A stretch of 64,000 nucleotides of DNA, from positions 1,651,784 through 1,715,783 of the forward strand of contig NZ_JAMDLG010000001.1 of the NCBI RefSeq assembly GCF_023721715.1, written 5' to 3'. The notes under the pieces were generated by a model. The model saw nothing but the letters and a program-made list of their open reading frames with translations, was not told the DNA's origin and did no database searches. Made by a program: the position numbers and the translations under genes. Numbering within the stretch: the first letter of the stretch is position 1; every line of letters begins with the position of its first letter. This DNA is from Parasegetibacter sp. NRK P23 (GTDB taxonomy: Bacteria > Bacteroidota > Bacteroidia > Chitinophagales > Chitinophagaceae). Positions 51,477 through 59,334 of this stretch are shown here, one piece after another.

Positions 51477-52190
51477 ATGAAAATACCGGCCATCCTGAAA
51501 TGGAGTTGCTTACTCGGCGCATTGTCGTTTTCCATGGCGCATTGCAGAAAAAATGAAACGTCCGCGCCTTTACCACAAACGGACACCACATTGCGGTGGC
51601 TGGCCCTCGGCGATTCCTACACCATAGGTGAATCCGTGCTGCCCGCTGAAAGGTATCCCGTTCAGGCCGTAAAACTGCTTGCGGAGGAAAACATCCGCTT
51701 CGCATCCCCCGAAATCATTGCCAGGACCGGTTGGACCACGGCAGATTTGTGGTACGCACTCCAGGATAAACCAACCTCCCCGCAATATGACCTGGTTACC
51801 CTCCTGATCGGCGTTAACAACCAATACCAGGGCCGGTCACAGGAGGAATACACGAACGGGTTCTCACAACTACTCTCCAAAGCAGTGCAGTTTGCCGGCA
51901 ACCGGCCACAAAGGGTGATTGTACTCTCCATCCCCGACTATGCTGTTACACCTTTTGCAAGAGGGGCCGATACAGAGCGCATCAGCCGCGAAATAGACCA
52001 GTTCAACGCGATCAACAAAAAAATAACACAACAGGCCGGCATCGCTTACGTAGACGTTACCACCGCCTCAAGAACTGCGGCCTCTGATCCTTCCCTTATT
52101 GCATCCGACAGCCTGCACTTCTCCGGAAAAGCCTATACCCAGTGGGCCAAAATGCTGGTCCCGGTAGTGAAAAACGCCTTACGCCCCTAA
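51477..52190 (+). CDS. SGNH/GDSL esterase-like exported protein
   Basis: A 237-residue exported hydrolase. The signal segment ends near SFSMAHCRKN, where Cys23 may be lipidated although the lipobox is weak. Catalytic blocks: LALGDSYTIGES (nucleophile Ser), GVNNQYQGR (block III Asn) and DSLHFSGKAY (Asp and His). It probably removes acyl or acetyl groups from lipids or polysaccharides, which is the family's general activity. Strong GC-rich hairpins follow its stop codon. Confidence 0.88.
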   Translation: MKIPAILKWSCLLGALSFSMAHCRKNETSAPLPQTDTTLRWLALGDSYTIGESVLPAERYPVQAVKLLAEENIRFASPEIIARTGWTTADLWYALQDKPTSPQYDLVTLLIGVNNQYQGRSQEEYTNGFSQLLSKAVQFAGNRPQRVIVLSIPDYAVTPFARGADTERISREIDQFNAINKKITQQAGIAYVDVTTASRTAASDPSLIASDSLHFSGKAYTQWAKMLVPVVKNALRP

Positions 52191-52191
52191 G

Positions 52192-52242
52192 CGGTGCCAC
52201 CGCTATAGCGGCGGCACCGGGTACCCGTATTTTAACGGTGCC
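52192..52242 (+). other. GC-rich hairpins with mutually exclusive pairing
   Basis: CGGTGCC (52192-52198), GGCACCG (52213-52219) and CGGTGCC (52236-52242) allow arm 2 to pair with arm 1 or arm 3. Inside the first pair is the palindrome CCGCTATAGCGG (52200-52211), and GGGTACCC lies at 52219-52226. Only TATTTT follows the second stem, so a classic terminator is uncertain. It lies directly behind the GDSL gene. Confidence 0.5.
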
Positions 52243-52266
52243 CGATCCTCCCCAAAAATTTCTTCC

Positions 52267-52274
52267 TACCTTTG
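52267..52274 (+). promoter_or_regulatory. promoter box TACCTTTG of the MscS-type gene
   Basis: Perfect TAnnTTTG box 58 nt before the ATG, giving a longer leader than its neighbours in this window. Confidence 0.55.
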
Positions 52275-52332
52275 GAACCTGATTTGCACTACCACTCACC
52301 GGAAATTGATCGTTCACTTTTAAATCGATAGC

Positions 52333-53433
52333 ATGGAATCAATTCTTCAAAGGGAGTACTGGGGCAACAGTATCCAGGATTATCTGATCGCACTGGGTAT
52401 TTTTATCGGCATCATCATCGCCATCAGGATTTTCAGGTCAATCATTCTTTCGCGGCTGAAAAAATTCTCGGCCAATACCACGAGTAATATTGACGATATT
52501 CTGATACAGATCGTGGAGAAGTCCATCCTCCCGATCGTGAATGTGGCCGCGGTGTACGCTGCTTTACATTACCTGACCTTAAGCGCAAGAACCAGCCAGG
52601 TGGCAAGGATCGCATTATCTGTGGTCATGACGTATTTCGCGATTAAACTGATCACAACAGTATTGAGCCATATTCTCACCGGCTACATGCGCAGGCAGGA
52701 CAAATGGGAAGAGAAGCAAACGCAGGTGAAAGGCATCATGATTGTGGTGAATATTGTGGTGTGGGCATTGGGAATCGTATTCCTGCTTGATAACCTCGGG
52801 TTCGACATTACAGCGGTGATCACAGGTCTGGGAATCGGCGGTGTGGCCATCGCCCTGGCTTCGCAGGCCATCCTGGCCGACCTGTTCAGCTATTTTGTAA
52901 TCTTCTTCGACCGGCCGTTTGAATTAGGCGATTTCGTGGTCGTGGATGATAAGAACGGTATCGTGGAGCATGTGGGGGTAAAAACCACCCGGATCAAAAC
53001 CCTTTCAGGAGAACAGTTGGTTTTCTCCAATACCGATCTTACCAATTCGCGCATTCACAACTACAAAAAAATGGCGCGCAGAAGGGTATTGTTCAAGATT
53101 GGGATCGTGTATAATACCGACACGGCACTTTTAAAAGAAGCGCCGGGCATCATCAAAGAGATCATTGTAAAACAGGAGAACGCTACGTTCGACCGTTCTC
53201 ATTTTATGAACTTCGGTAATTTCAGTCTGGACATCGAAACCGTATATTTTATCGAAAGTCCTGATTACAACATTTACATGGATATTCACCAGGCTGTTCT
53301 TACTGAGATATTCGAAACCTTCAACACCAAAGGCATTTCCTTCGCATTCCCCACACAAACGCTTTTCATGGAGAATATGGGCGGAAACGGGAAAGATGAT
53401 GCGAAGAAATCTTCCGCTACCTTATTATCCTGA
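52333..53433 (+). CDS. MscS-family mechanosensitive ion channel
   Basis: A 366-residue membrane protein that releases solutes on osmotic downshock. Four or five membrane helices are predicted. The pore helix is recognisable in ITGLGIGGVAIALASQAILADLFS, followed by the beta domain FELGDFVVVDDKNGIVEHVG, TTRIKTLSGEQLVFSNTDL and the C-terminal alpha/beta part. No cyclic-nucleotide domain is present. It has its own promoter, and its last 17 nt overlap the convergent HU/SPOR gene. Confidence 0.93.
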   Translation: MESILQREYWGNSIQDYLIALGIFIGIIIAIRIFRSIILSRLKKFSANTTSNIDDILIQIVEKSILPIVNVAAVYAALHYLTLSARTSQVARIALSVVMTYFAIKLITTVLSHILTGYMRRQDKWEEKQTQVKGIMIVVNIVVWALGIVFLLDNLGFDITAVITGLGIGGVAIALASQAILADLFSYFVIFFDRPFELGDFVVVDDKNGIVEHVGVKTTRIKTLSGEQLVFSNTDLTNSRIHNYKKMARRRVLFKIGIVYNTDTALLKEAPGIIKEIIVKQENATFDRSHFMNFGNFSLDIETVYFIESPDYNIYMDIHQAVLTEIFETFNTKGISFAFPTQTLFMENMGGNGKDDAKKSSATLLS

Positions 53434-54355
53434 CGGGAGAAGCATAATATATCCGTAAAGAATCTTTCACCCTGGCCGTATCTGTAACGGGTACGGCCAG
53501 ACTAAGATACACGATGGAAGTGGTGGAATCCACGGCCTGGATTTGTACGGGGATACCATAACTTTTTAATTGCTGGTACCTTTTTTCGGCCGCCGGGCGC
53601 GGCGCTGTGCGGATCACAAATTTCCATTGTCCGGGGGATGGTGCCGTTGTGACGGGAGGAGCAACCTCGGGCGCGGGCATATTCAGTCCGGTAGTGGAAG
53701 TATCTTGTAATGAATTGTTGGAAATGCTGGTGGAATCGGGTTCAGTTATAACCGATGAATCCGCGTTATCTGGAGCAGCAGATAATAAAGAGTCTTCAGG
53801 CGCTTTGCCAGAAAGGTTTTGCGCCTCATACTGTTTGTAAAAGAAATAACCGCCCCAACCAATCAGACCAATACCCGCAAATATGGCTATACCCAAAAAA
53901 AGTGTGCGCATGGTGCTGCGGGAAGCCGTTTCGCTGTAGTATTCTTTTTCGTGTACGGCCACCGGTTTTTCAACCAGCGTGGTCTTCACTTCTTCGATTT
54001 TGGTGTGAACAGGAGTACCCTGCACAAAATCGTAGCTGCCGTCCCTGTTTTTGGTGAGGGTGCCTATGCCTTCCAGGAAGCAGGGTTTACCGATGTTGAT
54101 GAATTCTTTGATATCGATGAGGTAGGAGTCCAGATCAGCTTCGGCAAGGGTACGCATCTTACCGGTATGAGATTTTACGAAATCGATGAGTTCAGGTTCA
54201 AAGGATTTTGTGCCGCCGGGTGCGAACTGTACGGTGCCTGAGGCGGGGGATTTTTCTTCCGGAACCTGTCCTTCAAACTGGAAGGTGCCGATGCCCGGTA
54301 ACGAAAGTTGCTTGTACTGGTATAGGTATTGGGCCAGGAGTAACGGTAGTTTCAA
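53417..54355 (-). CDS. CCDC81-type HU domain protein with SPOR domain
   Basis: A 312-residue protein with unusual architecture. The N-terminal part (about 1-115) resembles the Bacteroidota HU-CCDC81 tandem (LPGIGTFQFEG, then FLEGIGTLTKNRDGSYDF). A basic linker and one membrane helix follow (FLGIAIFAGIGLIGWGGYFFY, about 153-173), then an acidic/Ser/Thr-rich stretch. The C-terminal SPOR domain (about 240-312, WKFVIRTAPRPAAEKRYQQL) is expected outside. SPOR domains bind denuded peptidoglycan at division sites, whereas the inner HU part could bind DNA or protein. TTG 54355 is the only start in reach. Confidence 0.8.
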   Translation of the reverse strand: MKLPLLLAQYLYQYKQLSLPGIGTFQFEGQVPEEKSPASGTVQFAPGGTKSFEPELIDFVKSHTGKMRTLAEADLDSYLIDIKEFINIGKPCFLEGIGTLTKNRDGSYDFVQGTPVHTKIEEVKTTLVEKPVAVHEKEYYSETASRSTMRTLFLGIAIFAGIGLIGWGGYFFYKQYEAQNLSGKAPEDSLLSAAPDNADSSVITEPDSTSISNNSLQDTSTTGLNMPAPEVAPPVTTAPSPGQWKFVIRTAPRPAAEKRYQQLKSYGIPVQIQAVDSTTSIVYLSLAVPVTDTARVKDSLRIYYASPVRIIR

Positions 54356-54407
54356 AATCTATTGGTTTTCACACAATGTACGTATTTTATGAGAAAACAC
54401 ATAGTCG

Positions 54408-54415
54408 TACCTTTG
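54408..54415 (+). promoter_or_regulatory. promoter box TACCTTTG of the 54431 gene
   Basis: Perfect TAnnTTTG box 15 nt before ATG 54431. It excludes the upstream in-frame ATGs at 54362 and 54389. Confidence 0.55.
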
Positions 54416-54430
54416 CCCCAAACAGCCGCT

Positions 54431-54733
54431 ATGTTGACCGAAGAAGAAAAGACTTTCCTGGAATACTGGGAGAAGAACCGCGATAAAGAAAAGAAGTGGA
54501 CCAGGCAATTGATGTTCGGGCTTCCGCTTGGACTGATCTTCGGTTTGCCCATCATCCTCAATTACCTTTCCGGTTGGTACAAGCGCGCCAATATGGTGGG
54601 CAATACACAGTTCAACCCTAATGTCCTCATCGTGGCGGTGCTCATCATCGCTGTATTCGTGGCCATCTTCTACAAAAGACAACGCTGGGAACAATTAGAG
54701 CAACGCTACCATGAGTTGAAGAACCGCGGATAA
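54431..54733 (+). CDS. small two-helix membrane protein of unknown function
   Basis: A 100-residue protein. The acidic N-terminus LTEEEKTFLEYWEKNRDKEKK precedes two membrane helices (LMFGLPLGLIFGLPIILNYL and VLIVAVLIIAVFVAIFYK). A short charged tail follows (RQRWEQLEQRYHELKNRG). I recognise no family beyond a general Bacteroidota conserved type. The start is set by the promoter box. Confidence 0.7.
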   Translation: MLTEEEKTFLEYWEKNRDKEKKWTRQLMFGLPLGLIFGLPIILNYLSGWYKRANMVGNTQFNPNVLIVAVLIIAVFVAIFYKRQRWEQLEQRYHELKNRG

Positions 54734-54743
54734 TTCAGTATTG

Positions 54744-55358
54744 TCAGCCTTTCACGCGTTTGATACCACAACCTACGGAACGACTGTTGGTAACGGAAAC
54801 CGGTGTTCCTTTCACCAGCTCATCGATGGCCGTTTTCAGGTGTTCCCGTTTGATGTTTTCCGGATCGGCAGGCGAATCATCGATGGCGCCGTGGTAAACC
54901 AGTTTGGATTCCTTGTCGAAAAGGTAACACTCGGGGGTACGCGAAGCGCCAAAGGCGTCGGCCAGTTTGGAGCCTTCATCCAGCACATAATTCCAGTCGT
55001 AGCCCTGTTCGGCGGCATACGCTTTCATCGCTTCAAAGGAGTCGTCGGAACTGCGACTGGCTTCATTGGAGTTCACCAGTAAGATACCGATGTTATTAGC
55101 TTTGGCATGAGCAGCGATCGCTTTCGTGCGCTCCTGATTCTTAATTACATAAGGGCAGGTATTGCAGGTGAACATCACGAGCAGGCCTTTCTTTCCCATT
55201 AAATCGTTCATGGAAACACGCTTCTGCTGAAGGTTTTTCATCCTGTAATCAGGAAGGGGCGCCTTGGCACCTATGGGAAGCGGATCAAGGGTTACACGAA
55301 AACTTGCCGCCGCTATTACTACCAACGCAAGCATTGTTATGCGGAAAAGACTTTTCAT
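54744..55358 (-). CDS. exported thioredoxin-like protein (AhpC/TSA/redoxin fold)
   Basis: A 204-residue protein with a signal peptide (MKSLFRITMLALVVIAAASF) and a thioredoxin fold. The redox site is CNTC in LLVMFTCNTCPYVIKNQERT. The rest fits the redoxin family that often carries ASRTPECYLFD and a C-terminal SVGCGIKR cysteine. ATG 55358 begins the signal peptide, and the longer frame to 55433 is not supported. Its partner substrate is unknown. Confidence 0.88.
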   Translation of the reverse strand: MKSLFRITMLALVVIAAASFRVTLDPLPIGAKAPLPDYRMKNLQQKRVSMNDLMGKKGLLVMFTCNTCPYVIKNQERTKAIAAHAKANNIGILLVNSNEASRSSDDSFEAMKAYAAEQGYDWNYVLDEGSKLADAFGASRTPECYLFDKESKLVYHGAIDDSPADPENIKREHLKTAIDELVKGTPVSVTNSRSVGCGIKRVKG

Positions 55359-55410
55359 AGCTAATCTATTTAAAGTGAACCAATACCTAAATTTCAGGAA
55401 AAAATACCGA

Positions 55411-56373
55411 TCATCCCGCAACCGGCTTTTCATTTTTAACTCTTTCTTCAGATTGCTGGCGCAGATAGGTAAGGCTGACGTTCAATTCGAACCCGATCAG
55501 CAGGATCAATGAGTTGATGAAGATAAACAGCATCAGGATGATGATGGTACCAATGGAACCGTATATCTTATTGAAATTGTTGAAGTTGTTGACCCAGAAG
55601 GAGAACAGGTAAGTGGTGGCGATGATCAGGAAAGTGGCCAGCACGGTTCCGGGAGATATCAGCTTCCAGCGCTTGTGCACGGAAGGACCGTATTTATAAA
55701 TAAACGCGATGCTGTAAAAAAACAGCGCCATGATCACGACCCAGCGGATCAGCTTGATGAGAAAGCGCACCGCAAATGTATCCTGTTTGAAATATTGCAG
55801 GATGTATTCGAGGATCTTTCCCTGGGTAATCAGCACCACGATGGTGGCTATTACCAGCAGAATAAACAACGCGGTCAGTTTGATGGCCATCCAGCGGTAG
55901 GAAAAGAAGTTCCGCTTTCTAACCGGGATCAGCGAGCGGTCGAAGGAGCGCATGATCCCGATCATGGCGTTGCTGGCATAGAAAACAGCCAGCAGGAAAC
56001 CGAAGGAGAGGAGGCCGCTCCGGGGGGTGTTCAGGAAGTCGTTGATGAAGTCCCTTACCAGCGTATAGGTATTATAGTTAGGCGTAATGTCTCTTGCCAG
56101 TACCAGTAGTTCTTCCGTGAATTGCTTCGATACCGGCAGATAGGGCACCAGTGTGAATAGGAAGATGCAGGAGGCCGGGATGGCCATGAGGAAGTTGAAG
56201 GAAATAGCGGCGGCACGTTCATTCAACCCAACTTTTTTTACCTGTTTGAAGAAGAACCGCGACACATCGTAAAGTGGCAGCCCCTGGAAGCCGGGCACAT
56301 GGATGTGTTTGCTTTTCTCCCGGATGAAGCGCAACGGGGCAAGGTTCCATATAATCCTCTCCAGTTTGGTCAT
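55411..56373 (-). CDS. YihY/BrkB family membrane protein
   Basis: A 320-residue integral membrane protein with about six helices. Family marks are NERAAAISFNFLMAIPASCIFL, the GLLSFGFLLAVFYASNAMIGIM region and KRWKLISPGTVLATFLIIATT. The family was once called ribonuclease BN by mistake, and its real function is unknown, perhaps transport. It begins 2 nt after mltG ends on the same strand. Confidence 0.88.
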   Translation of the reverse strand: MTKLERIIWNLAPLRFIREKSKHIHVPGFQGLPLYDVSRFFFKQVKKVGLNERAAAISFNFLMAIPASCIFLFTLVPYLPVSKQFTEELLVLARDITPNYNTYTLVRDFINDFLNTPRSGLLSFGFLLAVFYASNAMIGIMRSFDRSLIPVRKRNFFSYRWMAIKLTALFILLVIATIVVLITQGKILEYILQYFKQDTFAVRFLIKLIRWVVIMALFFYSIAFIYKYGPSVHKRWKLISPGTVLATFLIIATTYLFSFWVNNFNNFNKIYGSIGTIIILMLFIFINSLILLIGFELNVSLTYLRQQSEERVKNEKPVAG

Positions 56374-56375
56374 GC

Positions 56376-57425
56376 TTATTTTCCTAAGCTGGTATCTGCT
56401 TTTTGCTGGCGTTTCAGGAACAGGCTGTCGAGTGCTTTCTGGTATTCTTTCGCGTATTTCAGATGTGTGGGGTAATCGGCCGCGAATACGTGCGTGCCGT
56501 TGAACTGACTGCTGGCCACGAAGTAAATGTATTTTGTTTCAGGTGCGTTCAGCACTTCATCAATGGTAATGGAAGAAGGGGTGCAAATGGGGCCCGGAGG
56601 CAACCCTTTCACCCTGTAAGTATTGTACGGGGAAGATACGGTAAGGTGTTTCTGGTAGATACGCTTCAGTGTGAAGTCCTGTAACGCGAACTTTACGGTA
56701 GGATCGGCCTGCAGCGGCATCCCGATTTTTATGCGGTTGAGGTAAACGCTGGCCACGTTTCCTTTTTCAGCGCGGTTGTTCGTTTCTTCTTCCACAATGG
56801 AGGCGACGGTATATACCTGGGTGGGCGTTAAGCCTTTGGCTGCGGCCTTTGCTTTTCGTTCTTCATTCCAGAAGTCCTTGTGTCTTTTAACGAGTTTGGA
56901 GAAGATGGTGGCCGGATCACTGTTCCAGTAATACGTGTAGGTATCGGGTATCACAAGACTGATCGCGGTTGCTGAATCTAGTCCATGTGCTGAAAGAAAT
57001 TCTCTGGAGTACATGGTTTCCAGGAAAGCGGCGGAATCACATTCGAATTTATTGCCCACCATTTGCGCCAGTTGTTTACCGGTGCGTATTTTATTGATCA
57101 CCAGGTTAACGGGTGTTTGCTGGCCCGAACGCAGTTTCCGTACCAGTTGAAAAGTATTCATCCCCGCGGGTACCTCGTATTTGCCTGGTTTGATCTGTTT
57201 CCAGTAATCGAGCCGGTCGGCGAACAGGTTGAAGAGCCAGGGCTGACGCAGTACTGAATCTTTCTTTAAGACATCAAGCACTGCTTCTTTACTGTTTGTT
57301 CCGGTAGGGATGTACACGAATTTCTTTTTGCCTTCAAAGGAAGTGGTGCGGGCATTGAAGAAATAGGCCGCAATGGCCGCTCCGGCAAGCATTACAACAA
57401 GCGTAACAAGGAAGGCTTTTTTCAT
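56376..57425 (-). CDS. mltG: endolytic murein transglycosylase MltG
   Basis: Cuts nascent glycan strands and is thought to end their elongation. The 349-residue protein has an N-terminal membrane anchor (AFLVTLVVMLAGAAIAAYFF) and a LysM-like early part. The YceG domain has catalytic Glu in VASIVEEETNNRAEKGNVAS and the signature YNTYRVKGLPPGPICTPS. ATG 57425 is chosen because the alternative TTG at 57464 lies in the U-tract of the secG terminator. yihY follows without a gap. Confidence 0.94.
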   Translation of the reverse strand: MKKAFLVTLVVMLAGAAIAAYFFNARTTSFEGKKKFVYIPTGTNSKEAVLDVLKKDSVLRQPWLFNLFADRLDYWKQIKPGKYEVPAGMNTFQLVRKLRSGQQTPVNLVINKIRTGKQLAQMVGNKFECDSAAFLETMYSREFLSAHGLDSATAISLVIPDTYTYYWNSDPATIFSKLVKRHKDFWNEERKAKAAAKGLTPTQVYTVASIVEEETNNRAEKGNVASVYLNRIKIGMPLQADPTVKFALQDFTLKRIYQKHLTVSSPYNTYRVKGLPPGPICTPSSITIDEVLNAPETKYIYFVASSQFNGTHVFAADYPTHLKYAKEYQKALDSLFLKRQQKADTSLGK

Positions 57426-57460
57426 CCGATGGTTTTTCTTTTTGTGCGGGAACAAATTAA

Positions 57461-57489
57461 ACAAAAAACCCTGTCTGTGCGACAGGGTT
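57461..57489 (-). terminator. intrinsic terminator of secG
   Basis: Perfect 9-bp arms AACCCTGTC (57467-57475) and GACAGGGTT (57481-57489), loop of 5. The minus strand ends in TTTT then GTTT. Confidence 0.8.
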
Positions 57490-57511
57490 CTTCTATTTCA
57501 AAAAGAAATAA

Positions 57512-57877
57512 TTACTTTTTAGTGGAATCTGCACCGGGAAGGGTGGTGGTTCCGGCCGGGTTTGTATTGGCAGGAGCGGGTGTTACCGGGGTGGTGGTAT
57601 TTACCGGGTTGGTATTCAGTTTGTCCAGTACATTGCTGCCGCCTTTAGAACCTGAATTAATGAACAGTGCGGAGAGGATGCAAAGCAATCCTACCACAAC
57701 GGCGAAGATCCAGGTACCTTTTTCCAATACGTCGGTGGTTTGTTTAACGCCCATGAACTGGTTGCTGAAACCGGCGATGTTACCGGCCAGTCCGCCACCT
57801 TTGGGGTTTTGTACCAGTACAAAGAATGCGAGCGCCACGGAAGCAATGATGATCAGTATCAGAAAAAGCAGGTTCAT
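57512..57877 (-). CDS. secG: Sec translocon subunit SecG
   Basis: A 121-residue inner-membrane protein with two helices (LLFLILIIIASVALAFFVLV and WIFAVVVGLLCILSALFI). The SecG motif VQNPKGGGLAGNIAGFSNQF lies between them. The C-terminal tail is Thr/Pro/Asn-rich and probably disordered. Its ATG overlaps the stop of the upstream gene (ATGA), so translation is coupled. Its own terminator follows. Confidence 0.94.
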   Translation of the reverse strand: MNLLFLILIIIASVALAFFVLVQNPKGGGLAGNIAGFSNQFMGVKQTTDVLEKGTWIFAVVVGLLCILSALFINSGSKGGSNVLDKLNTNPVNTTTPVTPAPANTNPAGTTTLPGADSTKK

Positions 57878-58809
57878 GACAATAATTTGTTTAAATCTTC
57901 AATAAGAGACGCAAAATAAGTGGATTTGGCGGGATTCTGCAAACTTAATTTGCGGTACATTTCAATGGCCCGGTCGTATCTTTTTTGTTTCACCAGCACA
58001 TCGGCCATGGCTTCCGTGGTGATTTCGGTACCGGCTATGGAATGGGCGGCGATGTTCTGGATGTTCTGGTTCGTGGCATCGTCAATATCGGCGGTGCTTT
58101 CCGAGGCGGGAATGCGTTTCATGGTTTTGAGCCACTCTGTGAATTTCTTCAGTTGCCTTCCCATCTGGTCCTTATTCAGGTCGTCGTTCTTCAGTTGTAT
58201 GCCCTGGGACGCGAAATAGTCGATGCTGTGATAAGGATCAACAGGTATCGCGGTATCTTCCGGAACAGTGGTTTTAGCAGGACCTGCTTTGAGTGCAGCG
58301 ATCGTTTGGTCCAGTCCTTCATCTGTTGGCAATGGAACTTCCTGCTGCAGTCGTGGATCAACCAGTTCTTCTTCTTCTTCTAAAGCCGGCTCTTCCGGTT
58401 CATCATGAATAGCTGCTTCGGCCCAGGTGGAAGGCGGCGGATCAGATACGGCTTGCACGGCGGGAATTTCTGCCACTACCGGCTCCTCCGGGGAAGCATC
58501 AGTTGGGTCGTTTTCCCCGAATACATCTTCTTCGGCTTCCTCAGCTACCACCGCATCGTTATACGAAAGACCATCGTGCAAAACATATTGCAGCCAATGG
58601 ACATCGGGCATGTAAACGGCTGCCATTTTCTGCCGTTCTTCAACCTGCGGAAGGTTATTTTCGAGCGCCTTGCGCGCGAGCAGAAAGCGTGTGAGCGGGA
58701 AATAAGGATAATCCTTCACCAGGTCCTCCAATTGCTGCACGCTGGTTTCCGCCAGCGATTTTTTGCGCAGCAGTCGATAGACCATTTCATCAACGGCGGT
58801 TTGCATCAT
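57874..58809 (-). CDS. hypothetical protein with TPR-like end
   Basis: A 311-residue, probably cytoplasmic protein. The N-terminus is helical (VDEMVYRLLRKKSLAETSVQ, LEDLVKDYPYFPLTRFLLAR). A long acidic and proline-rich centre of about 80 residues looks disordered. The C-terminus resembles one TPR unit (MADVLVKQKRYDRAIEMYRKLSLQNP). It occurs beside secG and lptE in related genomes as far as I recall. Function unknown. Its stop overlaps the secG start. Confidence 0.65.
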   Translation of the reverse strand: MMQTAVDEMVYRLLRKKSLAETSVQQLEDLVKDYPYFPLTRFLLARKALENNLPQVEERQKMAAVYMPDVHWLQYVLHDGLSYNDAVVAEEAEEDVFGENDPTDASPEEPVVAEIPAVQAVSDPPPSTWAEAAIHDEPEEPALEEEEELVDPRLQQEVPLPTDEGLDQTIAALKAGPAKTTVPEDTAIPVDPYHSIDYFASQGIQLKNDDLNKDQMGRQLKKFTEWLKTMKRIPASESTADIDDATNQNIQNIAAHSIAGTEITTEAMADVLVKQKRYDRAIEMYRKLSLQNPAKSTYFASLIEDLNKLLS

Positions 58810-58827
58810 AATCAAACTTACAGAAAC

Positions 58828-59334
58828 TTACCAGTTAGAGAAGATTTTATTGAAAATTTCGTCGGTCAGGTTTTTGAGAATATCCTCTCTCAACTGGGCC
58901 TCGGCCTGGGAAAGGGAAAGGTTAGCGGAGAAGTCGAAGCTACGGCTGATATCGCTTTCCGTATCCTTGTTGTTCACGTTATCCCGAAGTTCCAGGTGAA
59001 ACGTAACGTTCAGCCTGTTCACCGAAGCCTGTTGCTGGGAAACACCTGTGGTGATTACATCGTAACCGGTGATCTGCCCGGAGATCACGTAATGCGCATC
59101 GTCGTTATTCGTCTGGATCAGTCTGGTCTGGTTCACGATCTTCTGGCGCAGCCTGTCCGTCAGTTGCGGCGATAAAGTAGGATTGATGTACCTGGCTTTG
59201 TTTTCAAGATAATTCACCTTCACCGTTTTAATCTCAGGCGGAATGGAAACATCCTTGAAAGTGTAGCACCCGGGCAGGAGCCACAGTATGCCGATCAGGG
59301 TGAGGAAACGTGTAAAAACAGCTATTCTATTCAT
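58828..59334 (-). CDS. lptE: LPS-assembly lipoprotein LptE
   Basis: A 168-residue outer-membrane lipoprotein. The signal peptide ends LLPGCYTF (Cys near residue 23). The mature domain shows KTVKVNYLENKARYINPTLS, then QLTDRLRQKIVNQTRL, VISGQITGYDVI and the C-terminal helix EDILKNLTDEIFNKIFSNW, which fit the LptE family of Bacteroidota. It plugs the LptD barrel in LPS export. It overlaps the sigma-54 activator gene by 8 nt. Confidence 0.85.
   Translation of the reverse strand: MNRIAVFTRFLTLIGILWLLPGCYTFKDVSIPPEIKTVKVNYLENKARYINPTLSPQLTDRLRQKIVNQTRLIQTNNDDAHYVISGQITGYDVITTGVSQQQASVNRLNVTFHLELRDNVNNKDTESDISRSFDFSANLSLSQAEAQLREDILKNLTDEIFNKIFSNW

Noticed and set aside
57426-57464. Longer mltG start at TTG 57464
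   Set aside because: It lies in the U-tract of the secG terminator, and ATG 57425 starts the membrane anchor.
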